This document shows positions 38,627 through 51,559 of a stretch of 64,000 nucleotides of DNA, piece by piece. The notes beneath the pieces were generated by a model, which had not been told where the DNA came from, made no database searches, and saw only the letters and a program-made list of their open reading frames with translations. Location: the NCBI GenBank assembly GCA_017654935.2, contig CM065687.1:19849576-19913575 (forward strand). The letters are read 5' to 3'. Made by a program: the position numbers and the translations under genes. This DNA is from Phymorhynchus buccinoides. Its lineage: Eukaryota > Mollusca > Gastropoda > Neogastropoda > Raphitomidae. Position 1 is the first letter of the stretch; every line of letters starts with the position of its first letter.

Positions 38627-39427
38627 GTCATGCATGGAGGAAGGGGTGACTACACAACTGCTGTAGACACCTTGTGTTGCATGGAGGAAGGGGTGACTAC
38701 ACAACTGCTGTAGACACCTTGTGTTGCATGGAGGAAGGGGTGACTACACAACTGCTGTAGACGCCTTGTGTTGCATGTAGGAAGGGGTGACTACACAACT
38801 GCTGTAGACACCTTGTGTTGCATGTAGGAAGGGGTGACTACACAACTGCTGTAGACGCCTTGTGTTGCATGGAGGAAGGGGTGACTACACAACTGCTGTA
38901 GACGCCTTGTGTTGCATGTAGGAAGGGGTGACTACACAACTGCTGTAGACGCCTTGTGTTGCATGGAGGAAGGGGTGACTACACAACTGCTGTAGACGCC
39001 TTGTGTTGCATGTAGGAAGGGGTGACTACACAACTGCTGTAGACGCCTTGTGTTGCATGTAGGAAGGGGTGACTACACAACTGCTGTAGACGCCTTGTGT
39101 TGCATGGAGGAAGGGGTGACTACACAACTGCTGTAGACGCCTTGTGTTGCATGGAGGAAGGGGTGACTACACAACTGCTGTAGACGCCTTGTGTTGCATG
39201 TAGGAAGGGGTGACTACACAACTGCTGTAGACGCCTTGTGTTGCATGTAGGAAGGGGTGACTACACAACTGCTGTAGACGCCTTGTGTTGCATGTAGGAA
39301 GGGGTGACTACACAACTGCTGTAGACGCCTTGTGTTGCATGTAGGAAGGGGTGACTACACAACTGCTGTAGACGCCTTGTGTTGCATGGAGGAAGGGGTG
39401 ACTACACAACTGCTGTAGACGCCTTGT
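38627..39427 (+). repeat. 47-bp minisatellite, 17 units, resembling the HDHD5 3' coding end
   Basis: Seventeen units of GCATGTAGGAAGGGGTGACT / ACACAACTGCTGTAGACGCC type with an exact 47-bp period. Variants are limited (GCATGGAGG or GCATGTAGG; GACGCC or GACACC). The array starts after GTCAATCTGGTCATGCA, which parallels GTCAAACTGGTTATGCG at the HDHD5 coding end, and units keep GGAAGGGGTG..TA.ACAACTGCTG, parallel to GGAAGGGGTGGATATACGACTGCTG. Confidence 0.95.
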
Positions 39428-39429
39428 GA

Positions 39430-40440
39430 TATTGACTAATAATAATAAATAATAATTTAATTCATTTTAAAAAGTGATGCCTGTCCCTCGCGAGGCTCCA
39501 GGCGCCATTACAAAGATAAAAACCAACGGGTTTAAGAAAGAAGAGAAAGATTAAAACATAAAAAAAGAACTTTGACATCGTAAGAACAAGATATTAGAAA
39601 ACATTAAAATTAATACTTGCGGGGAACATAATATATTATACCCCCAGCCCCTCCACTCTCTCTCCACCCCCTTCCCCTCCCTCACCCCGCGCTGTCTCCC
39701 CCCCTAAAAAAAAACCCCAACACCCAAAAAACACCCTCCACTCTCTCTCGCGCCTTCTCACTCACACACACACACACACTCACGCACGCACTCACCTACA
39801 CACGCGCAATCACACACACACCGTTTGGAATAAGACTAACCCCCTTTCCACCCCTGCGGGCTACTGCAGGATTGAGGAACTACGCCCTGCGTTGTTTCCC
39901 ATGAGGTGGCCACATAGGACAAAACAAAAACTCTGAAAGCTTGTTTCTTTTCTTCTTGGACTAGTGTAATTTAGTATTTTCTTTGCGTGGCCATTTGTGT
40001 CCGTTGTGCTTAACGAAGCATCTTAGTCTTTGGGCTAATGCTTTGGTAAATATATGAGCGCTTCTCGTTTTATATTATGTATTTAGATGTTAAAATGTTT
40101 GCCATTTATAAGTGATCCTTTCGCATATGCATAACATATTCACGTCTTTATAACCGCTCCTCATTATAAATAGAACTCCAATGACTTATTTTTTTATTTT
40201 TTATTGTTTTTGTGTGTGTGTTCTTTCCCTCTTATTATTATTTTTCTATGTCTCTATTGAATGATGTATTTACTGCTTAATTTATTTATTGCTCATCTGT
40301 CTGTCTTTATCAAGTTAAAAAAAGGAATGGATGTATGCTAAATGTAAACTGCATGTATATGTTTTGCTTATGTTCGATTCATTCATTCATTAACTCATTT
40401 GCATCGCAACGATTTTGAATTATTAAAAAAACTCACAAAT
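39430..40440 (-). mobile_element. Possible minus-oriented LINE/SINE 3' region
   Basis: Begins with ATAATAATAAATAATAAT and AAAGTGATGCCTGTCCCTCG (reverse of a tail with GGCGCC), followed by a C-rich/CA-rich block at 39,645-39,830. It resembles the 3' UTR architecture of the LINEs above, read in reverse. Remaining sequence to 40,820 is AT-rich and unassigned. Confidence 0.35.
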
Positions 40441-40822
40441 CACTCCAGCCATACACACAAACAAAACATACATAAACAAAAGGAGAAATGAAAGAAGATT
40501 ACATGTTTCTACTTCAGGTTTAGACATAGGGAAGTGGTAGATCATACTTTTTTATATATGTCTAGAGACGTTATATAGAACAAATCTCTACACCGATTGG
40601 TTACCCCACTACAAAAGTAAAGTCAGAGGCAAAATTGCGGTCTAAGGGAGCGAAGCGAGTTTAGAAGTGACCAAGGTATGGTGTGCACACAGATTTACTT
40701 CCCTTGAAGCAAATGCATCACATTGACAACTACCTATTAATTCCGGACATATATGGCCGGAATGACTTGAATGAGTTAAACTCATGAAAACCTGTACAGA
40801 TAAAAAACCAAAAAAAACCATC

Positions 40823-41390
40823 GTTAACCATGGGTGAAAGTAGTTCAGGCATGCTCCTGAAATCAGGATTGGAAAAGCTGATAGAGTCTTCAGGAGCTGG
40901 AAGAGCTGAGTGAGTGTGTGAATCCTTGTTTTGTGCTTTCTGCATGCTTGGGTGAAAGTTGTTCAGGCATGCTCCTGAAATCAGGATTGGAAAAGCTGAT
41001 AGAAAGAGTCTTCAGGAGCTGGAAGAGCTGAGTGAGTGTGTGAATCCTTGTTCTGTGCTTTCTGCATGGGTGAAAGTTGTTCAGGCACACTCATGAAATC
41101 AGGATTGGAAAAGCTGATAGAAAGAGTCTTCAGGATTGGCCGTCTTGTCATCCGGAACCACGGTCTTATAAAATCAAACATTTTTGCCAGCATTGATGGC
41201 AGATTAAAACAAGATGATAGACATGCAATTCTAACACTATCCCCACCCACCCTGTCCACACAGACACACACACACATTGGAAATTATTTGTATTGTGGTC
41301 ACCTCTTCAGGATTGGGAAGATTCAAAGAACATTGAAACGTGTCATTTCAGGATTGAGGAACTGTTTTACTTTGACCCATGATTAATTGT
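40823..41390 (+). repeat. Tandem triplicate of a LINE-like fragment
   Basis: GGGTGAAAGTTGTTCAGGCA followed by GGATTGGAAAAGCTGATAGA occurs at about 40,831, 40,951 and 41,068, roughly 120 bp apart. The third copy continues to 41,385 and is co-linear with 28,034-28,440. A frame with LEKLIERVFRIGRLV suggests the C-terminal helix-rich end of an RT protein, weakly. Confidence 0.6.
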
Positions 41391-41399
41391 TGAAATGAA

Positions 41400-43040
41400 T
41401 GAATGACTGAGTTTAACTCATACCTTCCCCCCTTTTGTTGCACACATGCATTATGCGGTAAGGATGGAATTTGTTTGATTGACCCGAATGTCTCTTGACT
41501 TTTACTAACAGGGTTATTTACCGAGTAATCTCCGCAAATCTTCTTTGATATCTCTGTTTATCACTTTATGAGTAGAAACATTGATTAACCTTTTTCAGTG
41601 CATACATTGATACAAACTGTCACGAGAGTCCCCTCATAGGGATGTACTAGTAGTACAGTACTTAATGTGGGTTTTTTCTTCTTTTTTTGTGCGCGCATGG
41701 CGTGGTCGTGCATGCATGCACACATATTTGTGAATTATTACTTCAAATTATCTTAATATTATTTATTTGGGTAAGTACTCATTTACAATGTTTCGGAGCA
41801 TTGAAATGTCTTATTATTAAAAACAATCAGCTGACAAATATTTCAAGTGGTTTTGGTTGCAGAATTCAAAGTAAAGGAAACGTGTATGCTACGATCTATA
41901 ACAAATACTCAACAAATTAAAACAGAGGTTTTTTGTTATTAAACTTTTTCTTTTGGATTTTAATTTCGACTCTGTTTTAATTTGTTTTGAATTTTATTGA
42001 ACACAGCAGTCATCTTCATTTCTTGAAACTCTATAAAAAATATTGTAACATAATTTTGATTTTGTATGTAATAATTAATATGCACAAATTCACAGACAAT
42101 TTTTTAAAAGTCTATGGTCATACTCTCTTAAGTGTTTTTTGATGATACTGTGGCTATGTATATATTTCATTACCAGTAACTCTAAATTACATCATATTTA
42201 TTTTTACTTGATGTTCCTATCTTTTAAAACGATGTGTATTTTATTGTTTTATCCATTATGAGTTTTGTTGTACGTAGACTGTTATTTTAAGCTGCTTGGT
42301 TTCTTCAATGATTATTAGTGTTTACCCTCTTTTTAATCTGCGAAAGAGATTCATAATTGTTTGTTGGTTTGCTTTGGGGGGAGGGGGGGGAAAATGTTTC
42401 AAGCACAATGAAATATTAAACATTGTCATACAATGTGAAAACAATATGCATTCTTTTTATTGATGTTATGTTTTTATTGTGAAAAAGATACTCAATGTAT
42501 TCTAATTCGTGATTCTATCAATCTGTGTAAGGATCTGGACCTTTGAAATGCAAATTGTTCTATTTCTGAAATATCGTCTTTGATGTTTTCTTCCTCTGGA
42601 AAGAATGAACGCCTTAGATTACTAAATTTAGGTGAACAACAGAAAATGATGTCAGAATGTTTTCTTGTGATTTATTCTTTTCATTGTTTTGCTGTAATTA
42701 TTATTGCGAGCCTTAAACTAAAGCAATTATTCAGTCTTTAGCTGTTGCTAAATAACATTTTAAACCATCAGCAAAGCATTTTTTTTTTTTAATCAATCAT
42801 TTTCCGTGCAGCATTGGAACACAAAAGTACTGGTAATGTTCATATTTGTTGTCAATTATAGTTTGTTCATTGGTCAGAATGGTAATTTGTGTTCACTCAT
42901 CGCTATGGCAATGCTTGTCTGGTCAACCTACAACTGGAGTTGGACTTTTTGTGTGCGTAGATGGCTGTTAGAACTAAAAGCGCCAATTTGAAAGTACAGT
43001 AAAAAAATAACTAATTAAAAAATGGGTACCACAAAAAATT
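41400..43040. other. AT-rich intergenic DNA, nothing recognised
   Basis: Low-GC sequence with T- and A-runs. A pair of imperfect inverse words lies near 41,915-41,985 (TTAAAACAGAG / CTCTGTTTTAA). No frame with family features. Confidence 0.6.
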
Positions 43041-43045
43041 GGATA

Positions 43046-43609
43046 CAGTGGAATCCGCTTAATCTGCCACTTTTGGGACCAGGAAGAATATGGCTGATAA
43101 AGCGAATCGGCCGATAAAACGAACATCGAGATACTGTATGACGCAATTATGCAAGTCAAAAGCAATGACGTCAAAATTAAATGTTGCAGTTCAAATTTAA
43201 ATTCTTTCCCTTTTTGTGATGTGTGTGTGTGTGTGTGTGTTTATTAATCCTACAACTTGACAGAAGCACGAGTAAAAGACAATGATTTTGTTTTCTTGAG
43301 TGATTTTAACGCCATGCAGGGTCTTTCAATTGACAACAGCTCACCTTCCAACTTCACACTCAACCATGTAAACGTCAAAAGCGTGTTGTCAGTTTGTCTG
43401 CCTCTGTTGTTCTCCCTCTCAAAAAGGGGTAAAGAGGAAAAATTAGAGAGAAAAATTGGCCAATAAAGCGAAATTGAAGATTTCAGCTTTGGCTGTAAAA
43501 GCGAACAAAATAACACATTCTTAAGAAGAAAAAATTCCGTTCCAGATTAAATTGGCCGATTAAGCGGCTTTGGCCGATTATCCGATGGCCAATTAAACGG
43601 ATTCCACTG
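43046..43609. mobile_element. MITE, CAGTGGAATCCGCTTAATCT family
   Basis: TA|CAGTGGAATCCGCTTAAT to ATTAAACGGATTCCACTG|TA, 564 bp. The interior repeats GGCCGATAAAACGAA / GCCAATAAAGCGAA words in both halves. A TG run is at 43,220-43,240. No transposase. Confidence 0.85.
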
Positions 43610-43799
43610 TAGTTCACAATGTTGTCCCAATTTAATTCGTACATGACAAACCTTTCTTTTTAAATCTCAAAACATTGCCTATCTCAAACTAAAATTTCAG
43701 CTCTTTCAATTTTGACTTGCCAGATTTGATGATGTCACAACTTTTGATGTCATAGTCCTGAAAAGATAGTTTTTGTTTTAGACGAATCAGGAAAGATAT

Positions 43800-43866
43800 A
43801 TATCTCTAGACCATTTTCTCATTAACACGAAGTGAGTCTATAGTATGATAGTTGTTAGGTTGTGTT

Positions 43867-43935
<69 letters not shown>

Positions 43936-44260
43936 TGGTCCAATCTCCAGACTTTAACGTTGCCGTTTTCTCGAGAAATAGAAGATGTACATTGTTCAAA
44001 CTTTGCACACATATAGATGTGTATGCAAACTTTCAAACATTCATGATTTTGATAATTAAATGCTTAAAACAACACTGTAAACAGATAACAACCAAATAAC
44101 ATTTTAGATTAGTGGGTTAGAGAGTATTCAACAGGCAGCATGAGTATTCCACAGTGAAAGCCTCGATAGCTCATTGCGTAGAGCTTCTGTCTCTCATGCC
44201 AATGGTTCCGGGTCCAATTCTCGGCACTGGCACTTTTTTTTTTAGGTTGTATCCATGATT
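43800..44260 (+). repeat. Dispersed repeat ending in tRNA-like module
   Basis: Third copy of the unit at 25,480-25,880 and 7,840-8,222: TATAGTATGATAGTTGTT, a (TG)n at 43,867-43,932, CATTGTTCAAACTTTGC, TCAACAGGCA, then the tRNA-like CTCGATAGCTCATTGCGTAG and a T-run at 44,235-44,243. Confidence 0.65.
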
Positions 44261-44513
44261 AACAATAGTTTCATTTGTACTTTAAAATGTTATTGGCAAT
44301 CTTGTACTTTAGACACCTCCCTCAATCTTTGTTTGTTGTTGTCCCACATGTGCCTGTTCGAGTGAGCCTTGAAGGCTTTGCCTCTTGTTTTTTTCCTTTA
44401 TGGATGTTGAGAGGCAATATGGAGGTACATGAAGCTGTTGCTGAGCATGAAGTGATGTACATTTTGATTCTACAGAAATTTGGAAAGAATAGAAGATGAA
44501 AGAGGGAGAGAGA

Positions 44514-44514
<1 letters not shown>

Positions 44515-44562
<48 letters not shown>

Positions 44563-44570
44563 TGTGTGTT
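44515..44570. repeat. (TG)n microsatellite
   Basis: About 50 bp of TG with two late interruptions. Confidence 0.95.
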
Positions 44571-45328
44571 TGAAAAAAACAATCATCAGATTGACTTGGG
44601 TAAAAGGAAATGTAACTGACCAAAGATTGAAATGCTATATCCACATGTTTTTCATTATTTTTTGAAAAGGTTGGTTTTTGAAAAGGTTGGTTTTAGAAAA
44701 AAAGCACATCTGTTGAATTTTCTTTTTTCTAGTGCTCAAACAAATATTTTCTCCTTTAGAAGAGAAATTCTTAAGTACCGATTTCCTGTATTTAGAGATT
44801 CTAGTGCAGATAGAAAAGAGTTGTGATATACCGATGTTGCGGTTGAGTATGCAGTGTATGTAAATTTTGTGCGCAGTGGCAAAGCATTGAGAGAGAGAAA
44901 AGTGTTCAAGACACACCAGATCACATGTCAAAATCACGTGTTTCACCTCTTATAGCTGGTAAGAAATCTTGTTTTGACCAGGTTTGACTCCAAAACTAGT
45001 GCCCCCAAATTGAAAATCAAACATTTTAAAGAGCAGGCTCAATTTGAAGTTTGGGGCATTTGTATTTCGGTCACATCTACAAACAAAACCCCAAGGGACT
45101 TAATCGTGTGGAGGGGGGGGGGGGGGGGGGTCAGTGTGTCTTTAAACGATTGTGACAGATGGATCTTAAGGTTTGGCTGAATGGCTGTCCATTCATTTTA
45201 ATTTGGACATTAGATGTGCTTTTTATTGAATGTAAGATGTCCTACAGAGACTTTTCCCTTCAATTATTTTAGTGTTCTTGTATGAGAGAGAGACCATGCA
45301 TGGACATGGTGTCATGTGTATGTATGTA

Positions 45329-46062
45329 CAGTGGAGTCCGGGTAAAACGAATTTTAACGGAACACAGACTCAGTTCGTTGTATCAGGATTTCGTTATACA
45401 TGTACATGCACAATGTATGTTGAAAACAAAAACAGTTCAAACACTCGCCAATGATAACCGAAAACATAAACTTGACCAGTTTGGATCGTCTGTCTTAATC
45501 ACGGGATGTACAAGGCTTGAAGTAGTTCAGCAGTGTTGTCTGACGCTGGTCTGTTTTGGCACACTTTTCAACAAGTTTGTCCATTAAGTGACAACACATC
45601 ACACAAATTTAGTTTGTTATAGGCTTTCACGAACTTTTCGATCTTTATTTTGAGCGCGAATTGTAAAGCAACCTTGAGAAACCGAATGATCTGTAGGAAG
45701 CCTAGGCCTAGCAGACGACCCAGTGTGAATCTAAATGAGTTCACGCATGCGCAGTTCATATTTTCCAACTTCCTTCCTCTTGACAACACGTTCTAGCTTG
45801 GAGTTTGAAGGCCTAGGTTTTTGCAGCGCATCGCACAGGCTGAGTTCGTTATAGGCTATTTTTCCAAGTAAATAAAATTATCCTGGGGCGTAGAACATGT
45901 GTTCGTAAAAAGCGGATGTTCGTTATTTCAAAAGGATTTTTTGTTCGTTATACCCATGGCTTTGCAAGTGACAAATAGAAGGGCATTTGCCGGGAAATTG
46001 AAGTCAGTTCGTTAATCGCGAAATTTCGTTAAAAGCGAGTTCGTTATAGTTGGACTCCACTG
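45329..46062. mobile_element. MITE, CAGTGGAGTCCGGGTAAAAC family
   Basis: TA|CAGTGGAGTCCGGG at the left and GTTGGACTCCACTG|TA at the right, 734 bp. Inner TTCGTTATA/AACGAA words are repeated through the element. Shares the CAGTGGA start with the other TA-flanked MITEs, so probably the same transposase superfamily. Confidence 0.8.
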
Positions 46063-46069
46063 TACTTTA

Positions 46070-48255
46070 GAATGTGTGCTTTGGGAAGAACATACGTTGT
46101 ACAGTTTGGGAGCATACTGTATAGATTGATTACAATATTGAGATATTCATTATTGTGAATGTGACTGACCTATCTACTTGTTTAAGTTTGAATATCAGAC
46201 TTACGTTTGTTTTTGTCTTCGTTTTATTTTAGTAAACAAAGTTCGTATTAAATACAGTATTTTTTATCATTATTCATTTGTTTCCAAATGCTCATACCTT
46301 TTATGCTTAAATCAATCAAGTCTTGATTATGTATTCTTGACTCCATACTTATGGTATTTTACCTTTTAACTTTTAAGGCTGTTGGTGTCAGTTGTTGGGT
46401 TTGTGTGTTTTTGTTTGATTCGTTTTTTGTATGTAGGTGTTTACTTTTTACACAGAATATGAAGACTTTTTGATGATGCTGTCTTTTCCTGAATTTGCAA
46501 TCTTTATATGTTTAGAAAATTATTTATTTATTTAAATAACTTTAACACGTTTTTTTGCTTTTAAAGTACTTTTATTACTTGCGTGATGTCAAATTTGCAT
46601 TTGAATAATTTAAAACATGGCTTAAAACCCAGAAAGAAACTATATCCAGGTTAGGTATTCCAGAATTGTACAATAATGAATTTGATGTTCTCGCCTGAGA
46701 ATGTCTGAGAATGTTTGGATTATGGGATGGGAGCACCGTGTATGAATATCAAAACCTCGTTTCTAAGGTGTCTCTTCCACCATTGAAATGTTGTTGGAAA
46801 TGGCGACCGACAGTAACCACGGAAACAAGGGCAATGCCATATCCTGCTAAAATTCAATGCTGAAAGAGACTTCTTAGCAAAGATGTTTTCATATACGCAG
46901 TGGTCCCCAGCCATACCGTAATAAAACTTTTCGCTTGACATTATATATATATGTAAATATGGTCATTACCTACTAGATCTCCTAGTCCTATCCACTGCAA
47001 TGTTGATTCTCGTGGTTGGTATTTACTTTAATTATTTGGGGTGGTGTGTGTTCTATAAAAAATAACACTGATTGCAGGAACTCAGAAGTTTGGACCTAAA
47101 CTTTCGATGAATCTCAAGTTTTTCCTTTGAATTAATCTGATATTTGAAAATGTGTGATTTTTGTTATTTCTTGGGCTTGAGAAGAAAGAAAGAAACGTTG
47201 AGCTAGGGAAATATGTTTTTGTCTGTAAATAAAGTGGATTGGATCTATTTTCATTGAAGAATGGTCCCATTTGAAAACCAAAACAAATCTTTTGGTGTGG
47301 TAAGTTGCACGTTTCATAATTATGCTCTCTCTTTTTCTTTCTTTCTTGCTATATTTTTATTCTTACTTCTTTCTCTTTACTACATTTATCTCAAAGATAA
47401 AGAACAAATCTAGCCGACTGCAACATTATGCGTTTAAAGATTTCTTTGTATTTGTTATGTTGCATGCTGATACTCTAATTTCTGTGTATGGTTTGTTTGT
47501 TCTTATTGCATTATACGTGTGTGTGGAGGGGGGTGGAGAGGAGGCAAGATGAGACCATGGTCATCCCACTCAACACTCATCAAGTATGTTTATCAGTCTG
47601 TCTCAAGTAAATAAATGCTAATGCTTGCGTAATTTTCATGATGAATTATATTTAAAATGATTGTTTCCTATCCGTTTCTCATTCTTTCTCGTTCTTGATT
47701 TTTCTGTATACTAATCACATAAATCCATGTGCTCACATACTCATACACATGTATACATGTGCGTACATGCACACAAACACACACACACACTCTATTGAAG
47801 CGCATATTATTTTTTATTGTAGTTCAATGTAATCCACAGTGAGAGAGAGAGAGACAGTTTTAAAGCAGTTGCAAAGCAGAGTCTGCAATCGAGACAACAG
47901 TGTAATTATCACTACAGTAAATGGCAATACAAATTCTGAAAAAAACCTACATAAAACAAAAAACGGAAGTATATTAGGTCTGGCTCGCTTTCAGTTTGCC
48001 TATTCCAGCCTGAAGTGTAGGCGTCAGTTTGGCTTGTAGGCTACTCAACTGTGCTAACTATGTGGAATTAAGTGCCAAATATGCTTTAAAAAATGCTGTC
48101 ATATTATTACGTAATATCACAATATATCAGGTCAGAGAATGAGGACAACTAGGCCTCTTAATGTGTCCTTTCTGATTATTTGTATTCTTTTTTCATGATT
48201 GGCATGACTAGGACGCTTTTAGATGTGTTGATCATAATTATGCACATTTCAGTTG
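46070..48255. other. AT-rich intergenic DNA, nothing recognised
   Basis: No exon-like GC rise and no coding pattern. Only small T-runs and GAGA near 47,842. Confidence 0.6.
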
Positions 48256-48259
48256 TTGA

Positions 48260-50130
48260 ATCTTGGGGTCTTTATCGAGGAGGTGCCAATTTGATATGTG
48301 CTGGAAGAGAATTCCAGTATTTAGTGACTGTTACCTAAGAAATTCTTTCTAATGTTAGTTCTGCTGTATTGGGTTAGTAATTTCAAATAATTATTTGTAG
48401 TTTTTGAGTAGTTAGAAAGTTGTAACAAAGGTTTGTTAGTAATATCAGAATAGTGAAAATTTTTATAAACATTTATTAAAGCACCACATAGTCGCCGATA
48501 TTTTAGGGATGGTAAATTCAATTTACATAGCCTGTCACCATAATCTAAATTTCATAATGCTTTTACTATTTTGTTGCTCTCCTTTTAACACGTTTTTAGG
48601 AATGGATTCCAAATTAAGTTATCATATTCGAAATGGGGTCTTACCAAACTTTTATACAGATTTACAACGACTTCTCTATATAACGCCTCCTTATTAATTC
48701 TGACATTTTGTTTGCTTTATTAATTGTGGATGTTAATATGCTTATCAAATTTCAGTTTTGGATCAAAAATCACTCCAAGATCCTTGTCTTCTATACAAGA
48801 TTCCAAAACGTGTCTGTCGTTACCATGTTTTATTTCATACTCTGAGGATTGTTTAGGCCCAAATGCATGACTTTACACTTGTTTGCGTTGAAGTAAAGAT
48901 TCCACTTTGCAGACCAGTCAATAAGTTTGTTAATGTTATTTTGTAATTTATTAGAATTTTTAGATGAGTTGTATATTTTCGTGTCGTCTGCAAAGATTTT
49001 AAAGACACTTTGTACTTCGTCAGGTAGGTCGTTAATCCTTTCAGTTTCACCGCCAATGTCACATTTTAGCACCACAATGATTATTTTAACACCTATGTCA
49101 CGAAAAGGCCTCAATCCAGGGTCTGTTACACAAATAACTTGTTTTTGATAATTTTGGGAGGTAAGGATAGGACTTTCACTTACTTTATACTATGTCACAG
49201 GAATTCCCAATATTGCAAATAATTGTTTTTCTCTGGCCAGTTACGTTTAGAGGATTGTTTTGCTGAAAAATGGCTGGCGGCGAAAGGGTTAATAAAAACT
49301 GTAAAAAGAATCGGGCCAAGAATGCTCCCCTGTGGGATGCCACTCAACACTTCTATGCCGTTTGATCGCTTATCACCTTCCCATACTTTCTGAGTTCTAC
49401 CTTTCAAAAAGTTTCTTATCCAGTTTAACGTGTTACCAGCAATAACATAAGCCTGAAGTTTAAGTAATAATCTCTCGTGTGGAACTGAATCGAAAACCTT
49501 TCTTAAATTGAGGTACACTACATCAAATGCTTCCTTCTCGTCAATTAGTTTTGTAAAATTATTCATTACATCAACTAGTTGGGACATACAGGATCTGCCA
49601 GATCTAAACCCATGCTGGCAGTCAGAGTATAAGTTAAAGTCATTCATATGTTTAACCACTGTATCCCTTATAAACTGCTCTAGTAATTTACACACTATGC
49701 TTGTTAAGCTGACAGGCCTGTAATTTCACGGATCTGTCTTAGTCCCTTTTTTATAAATTGCAGTTACTTCTGCTCTCTTCTAGTCCATAGGAAGATCACC
49801 CATTTCTAAACTTTTATTAAACAATATGGTTAATGGTAATGCTAATTCCTCACTTAGTTCTTTTAATATCTTAGCTGGCATTTTATCAGGACCTTGGGCC
49901 TTATTAGTGTCTAGCTGCTTAAGCTTACTTTTAACAGCTTCTACAGTGACTATAATCTGTGCACAGTTAGCTTTTGGCTGTGATTCACTTTTCATTTGTG
50001 GTAATAAAAATGACATTTGTGTCAAATGTACAAAAAATACACCCAAACATACATTATTATTAGAAAAGGATGCATATAACAAATGATGATTAAAACTTTC
50101 AGGAAACTCAGCAAGTATAGAGACTCGCAA
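48260..50130 (-). mobile_element. Jockey/CR1-type LINE reverse transcriptase, broken, with a nested MITE
   Basis: Minus-strand order: TNKAQGPDKMPAKILKE (fingers), QHGFRSGRSCMSQL, LNLRKVFDSVPHERLLLKL, SGIPQGSILGPILF, then after the MITE the catalytic FADDTK, KWNLYFNANKCKVMHLG, DKDLGVIFDPKLKFDKHI and a C-terminal LPSLKYRRLCGALINVYK. The A-box aspartate is replaced in the usual F-D-x-V context: FDSVPHE is present but the preceding D-x-x-K-A-F reads LRKVF. Several frameshifts and stops follow the palm region. No 5' endonuclease domain is visible. Confidence 0.9.
49036..49288. mobile_element. TTAA-flanked MITE, CCCTTTCGCCGCCA family
   Basis: 253 bp with TTAA at 49,032-49,035 and 49,289-49,292. 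Removing the element and one TTAA restores the LINE coding sequence across the F-I-N-D-L-P word, which proves this is an insertion. Confidence 0.9.
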
Positions 50131-50159
50131 TAAAAAGAATTATTAGAAAAAGAAAAAAA

Positions 50160-50655
50160 AGATCAAATACAACTAGACGGCTTATGATTGCCATTCAGAG
50201 CAAACATAAACCATTCCTGTGGATTTTGTGTCCCAGAAGGGAGAACGGAGCAGTATCGTAGCTCCTTCTTCATCAAGACTGCCACGGTGTGGAACAAACT
50301 GAATGAGGGTATTGTCACCGCAGGCTCCGTCAGCGCATTTACATCAGCGCTGACCAGATCACCATCTGAGCCTGCATCCACTGACCACTAGGGTGGATTT
50401 ATGATTGCCTATCAGCTATGATTTATGATTGTCGGCTTATGATTGCCATTCAAAGCAAACATAAACCATTCCGGTGGGTTTTGTGTCCCAGAAGGGAGAA
50501 CGGAGGAGTATCGTAGCTCCTTCTTCGTCAAGACTGCCACGGAGTGGAACAAACTGAATGAGGCTATTGTCACCGCAGGCTCCATCAGCGCATTTACATC
50601 AGCGCTGACCAGATCACCATCTGAGCCTGCATCCACTGACCACTAGGGTGGATTT
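50160..50655 (+). repeat. Tandem pair of LINE 3' coding ends (about 240 bp each)
   Basis: Two nearly identical units (50,180-50,400 and 50,435-50,655) encode GRTEQYRSSFFIKTATVWNK-like sequence followed by SVSAFTSALTRSPSEPAST and a stop. This is the F-F-x-x-x-x-x-W-N-K-L ... F-x-x-A-L ending of non-LTR RT proteins. They differ by a few substitutions. Confidence 0.8.
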
Positions 50656-50659
50656 TTTA

Positions 50660-51555
50660 TTATTTTTAATTTAGTTTGCTTCTGGAAGTGGGGACTGGGC
50701 CTTTCAAGCTGAACTGGGGGGTTTAATTGTCTTAATGGTCTTAATCCAGGGTAAACAATAGGTCTTTCTCCTTTCTATCTTTTTCTTTTAATTATAATAA
50801 GGAATGCGCCCTCTAAGTTCCGTCGCGTATATCGTCAGAAGTGGTGTCTGCAACGTATACATCCAGATCCAGATCCAGAACATGGGAGGATTCTCCATCC
50901 CATCCCATCCTTCCGACTAGTATTCTGGATCAGAATTAAGGCAGAAATGTTGGAAATGTACTTTTTAGTAAATGCTGAAAATATATACACACTGGGTGAA
51001 GTTGTTCGAGTTATTGACAATTGAACTTTTGCTGATTTCACGATTTTTCGGCCTTATTTTACCGAAAATTCGGGAAAACCATTTAATATTAAAATTTCAC
51101 ATAACCTCATACAATTTCAGCCAAATTCGGGAACAAAAAAGGCGAGAAAAAGACAAAAGATATTGTAAAGGAAAATGGATGTGAAATTTATATTCATGTC
51201 ATTTTTTTAATTTTTTTTAAAAACATTTTTTTCTCTCCAAGAAACATCGCATGATTCAACAAATACAGAGTTTGAGACATAGTAATAAGACAGCAACATA
51301 TCAATAAATACATGTAATAATGTACACATTGTATATCTTTATATATTCCTCGACATATGAATAGAATGTTGCTTTAACCAAGGAATATTAAGAAACAGTA
51401 TATGAATATGAATTTATGAAATTATTAATGAAAGAGTAACATCAGTAAACGAATAATTAAGGCAGAGGACATATAGGTTTGTCACAGAAAAAAGCATTTT
51501 ATATTCCCAAAGCTTTCCCCCCAGAAAAGGAACAAAGAAGCAGTTTTGTTTTATA
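50660..51555. other. Intergenic, repeat-derived, no gene
   Basis: 51,100-51,220 shares CAGCCAAATTCGGGAACAAA and ATTGTAAAGGAAAA words with the tandem units at 52.6-54.9 kb. The rest is unassigned. Confidence 0.5.
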
Positions 51556-51559
51556 TTAA

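Noticed and set aside
38627..39427. CRISPR-like array
   Set aside because: Units are contiguous 47-mers without unique spacers, in a eukaryotic intergenic region.
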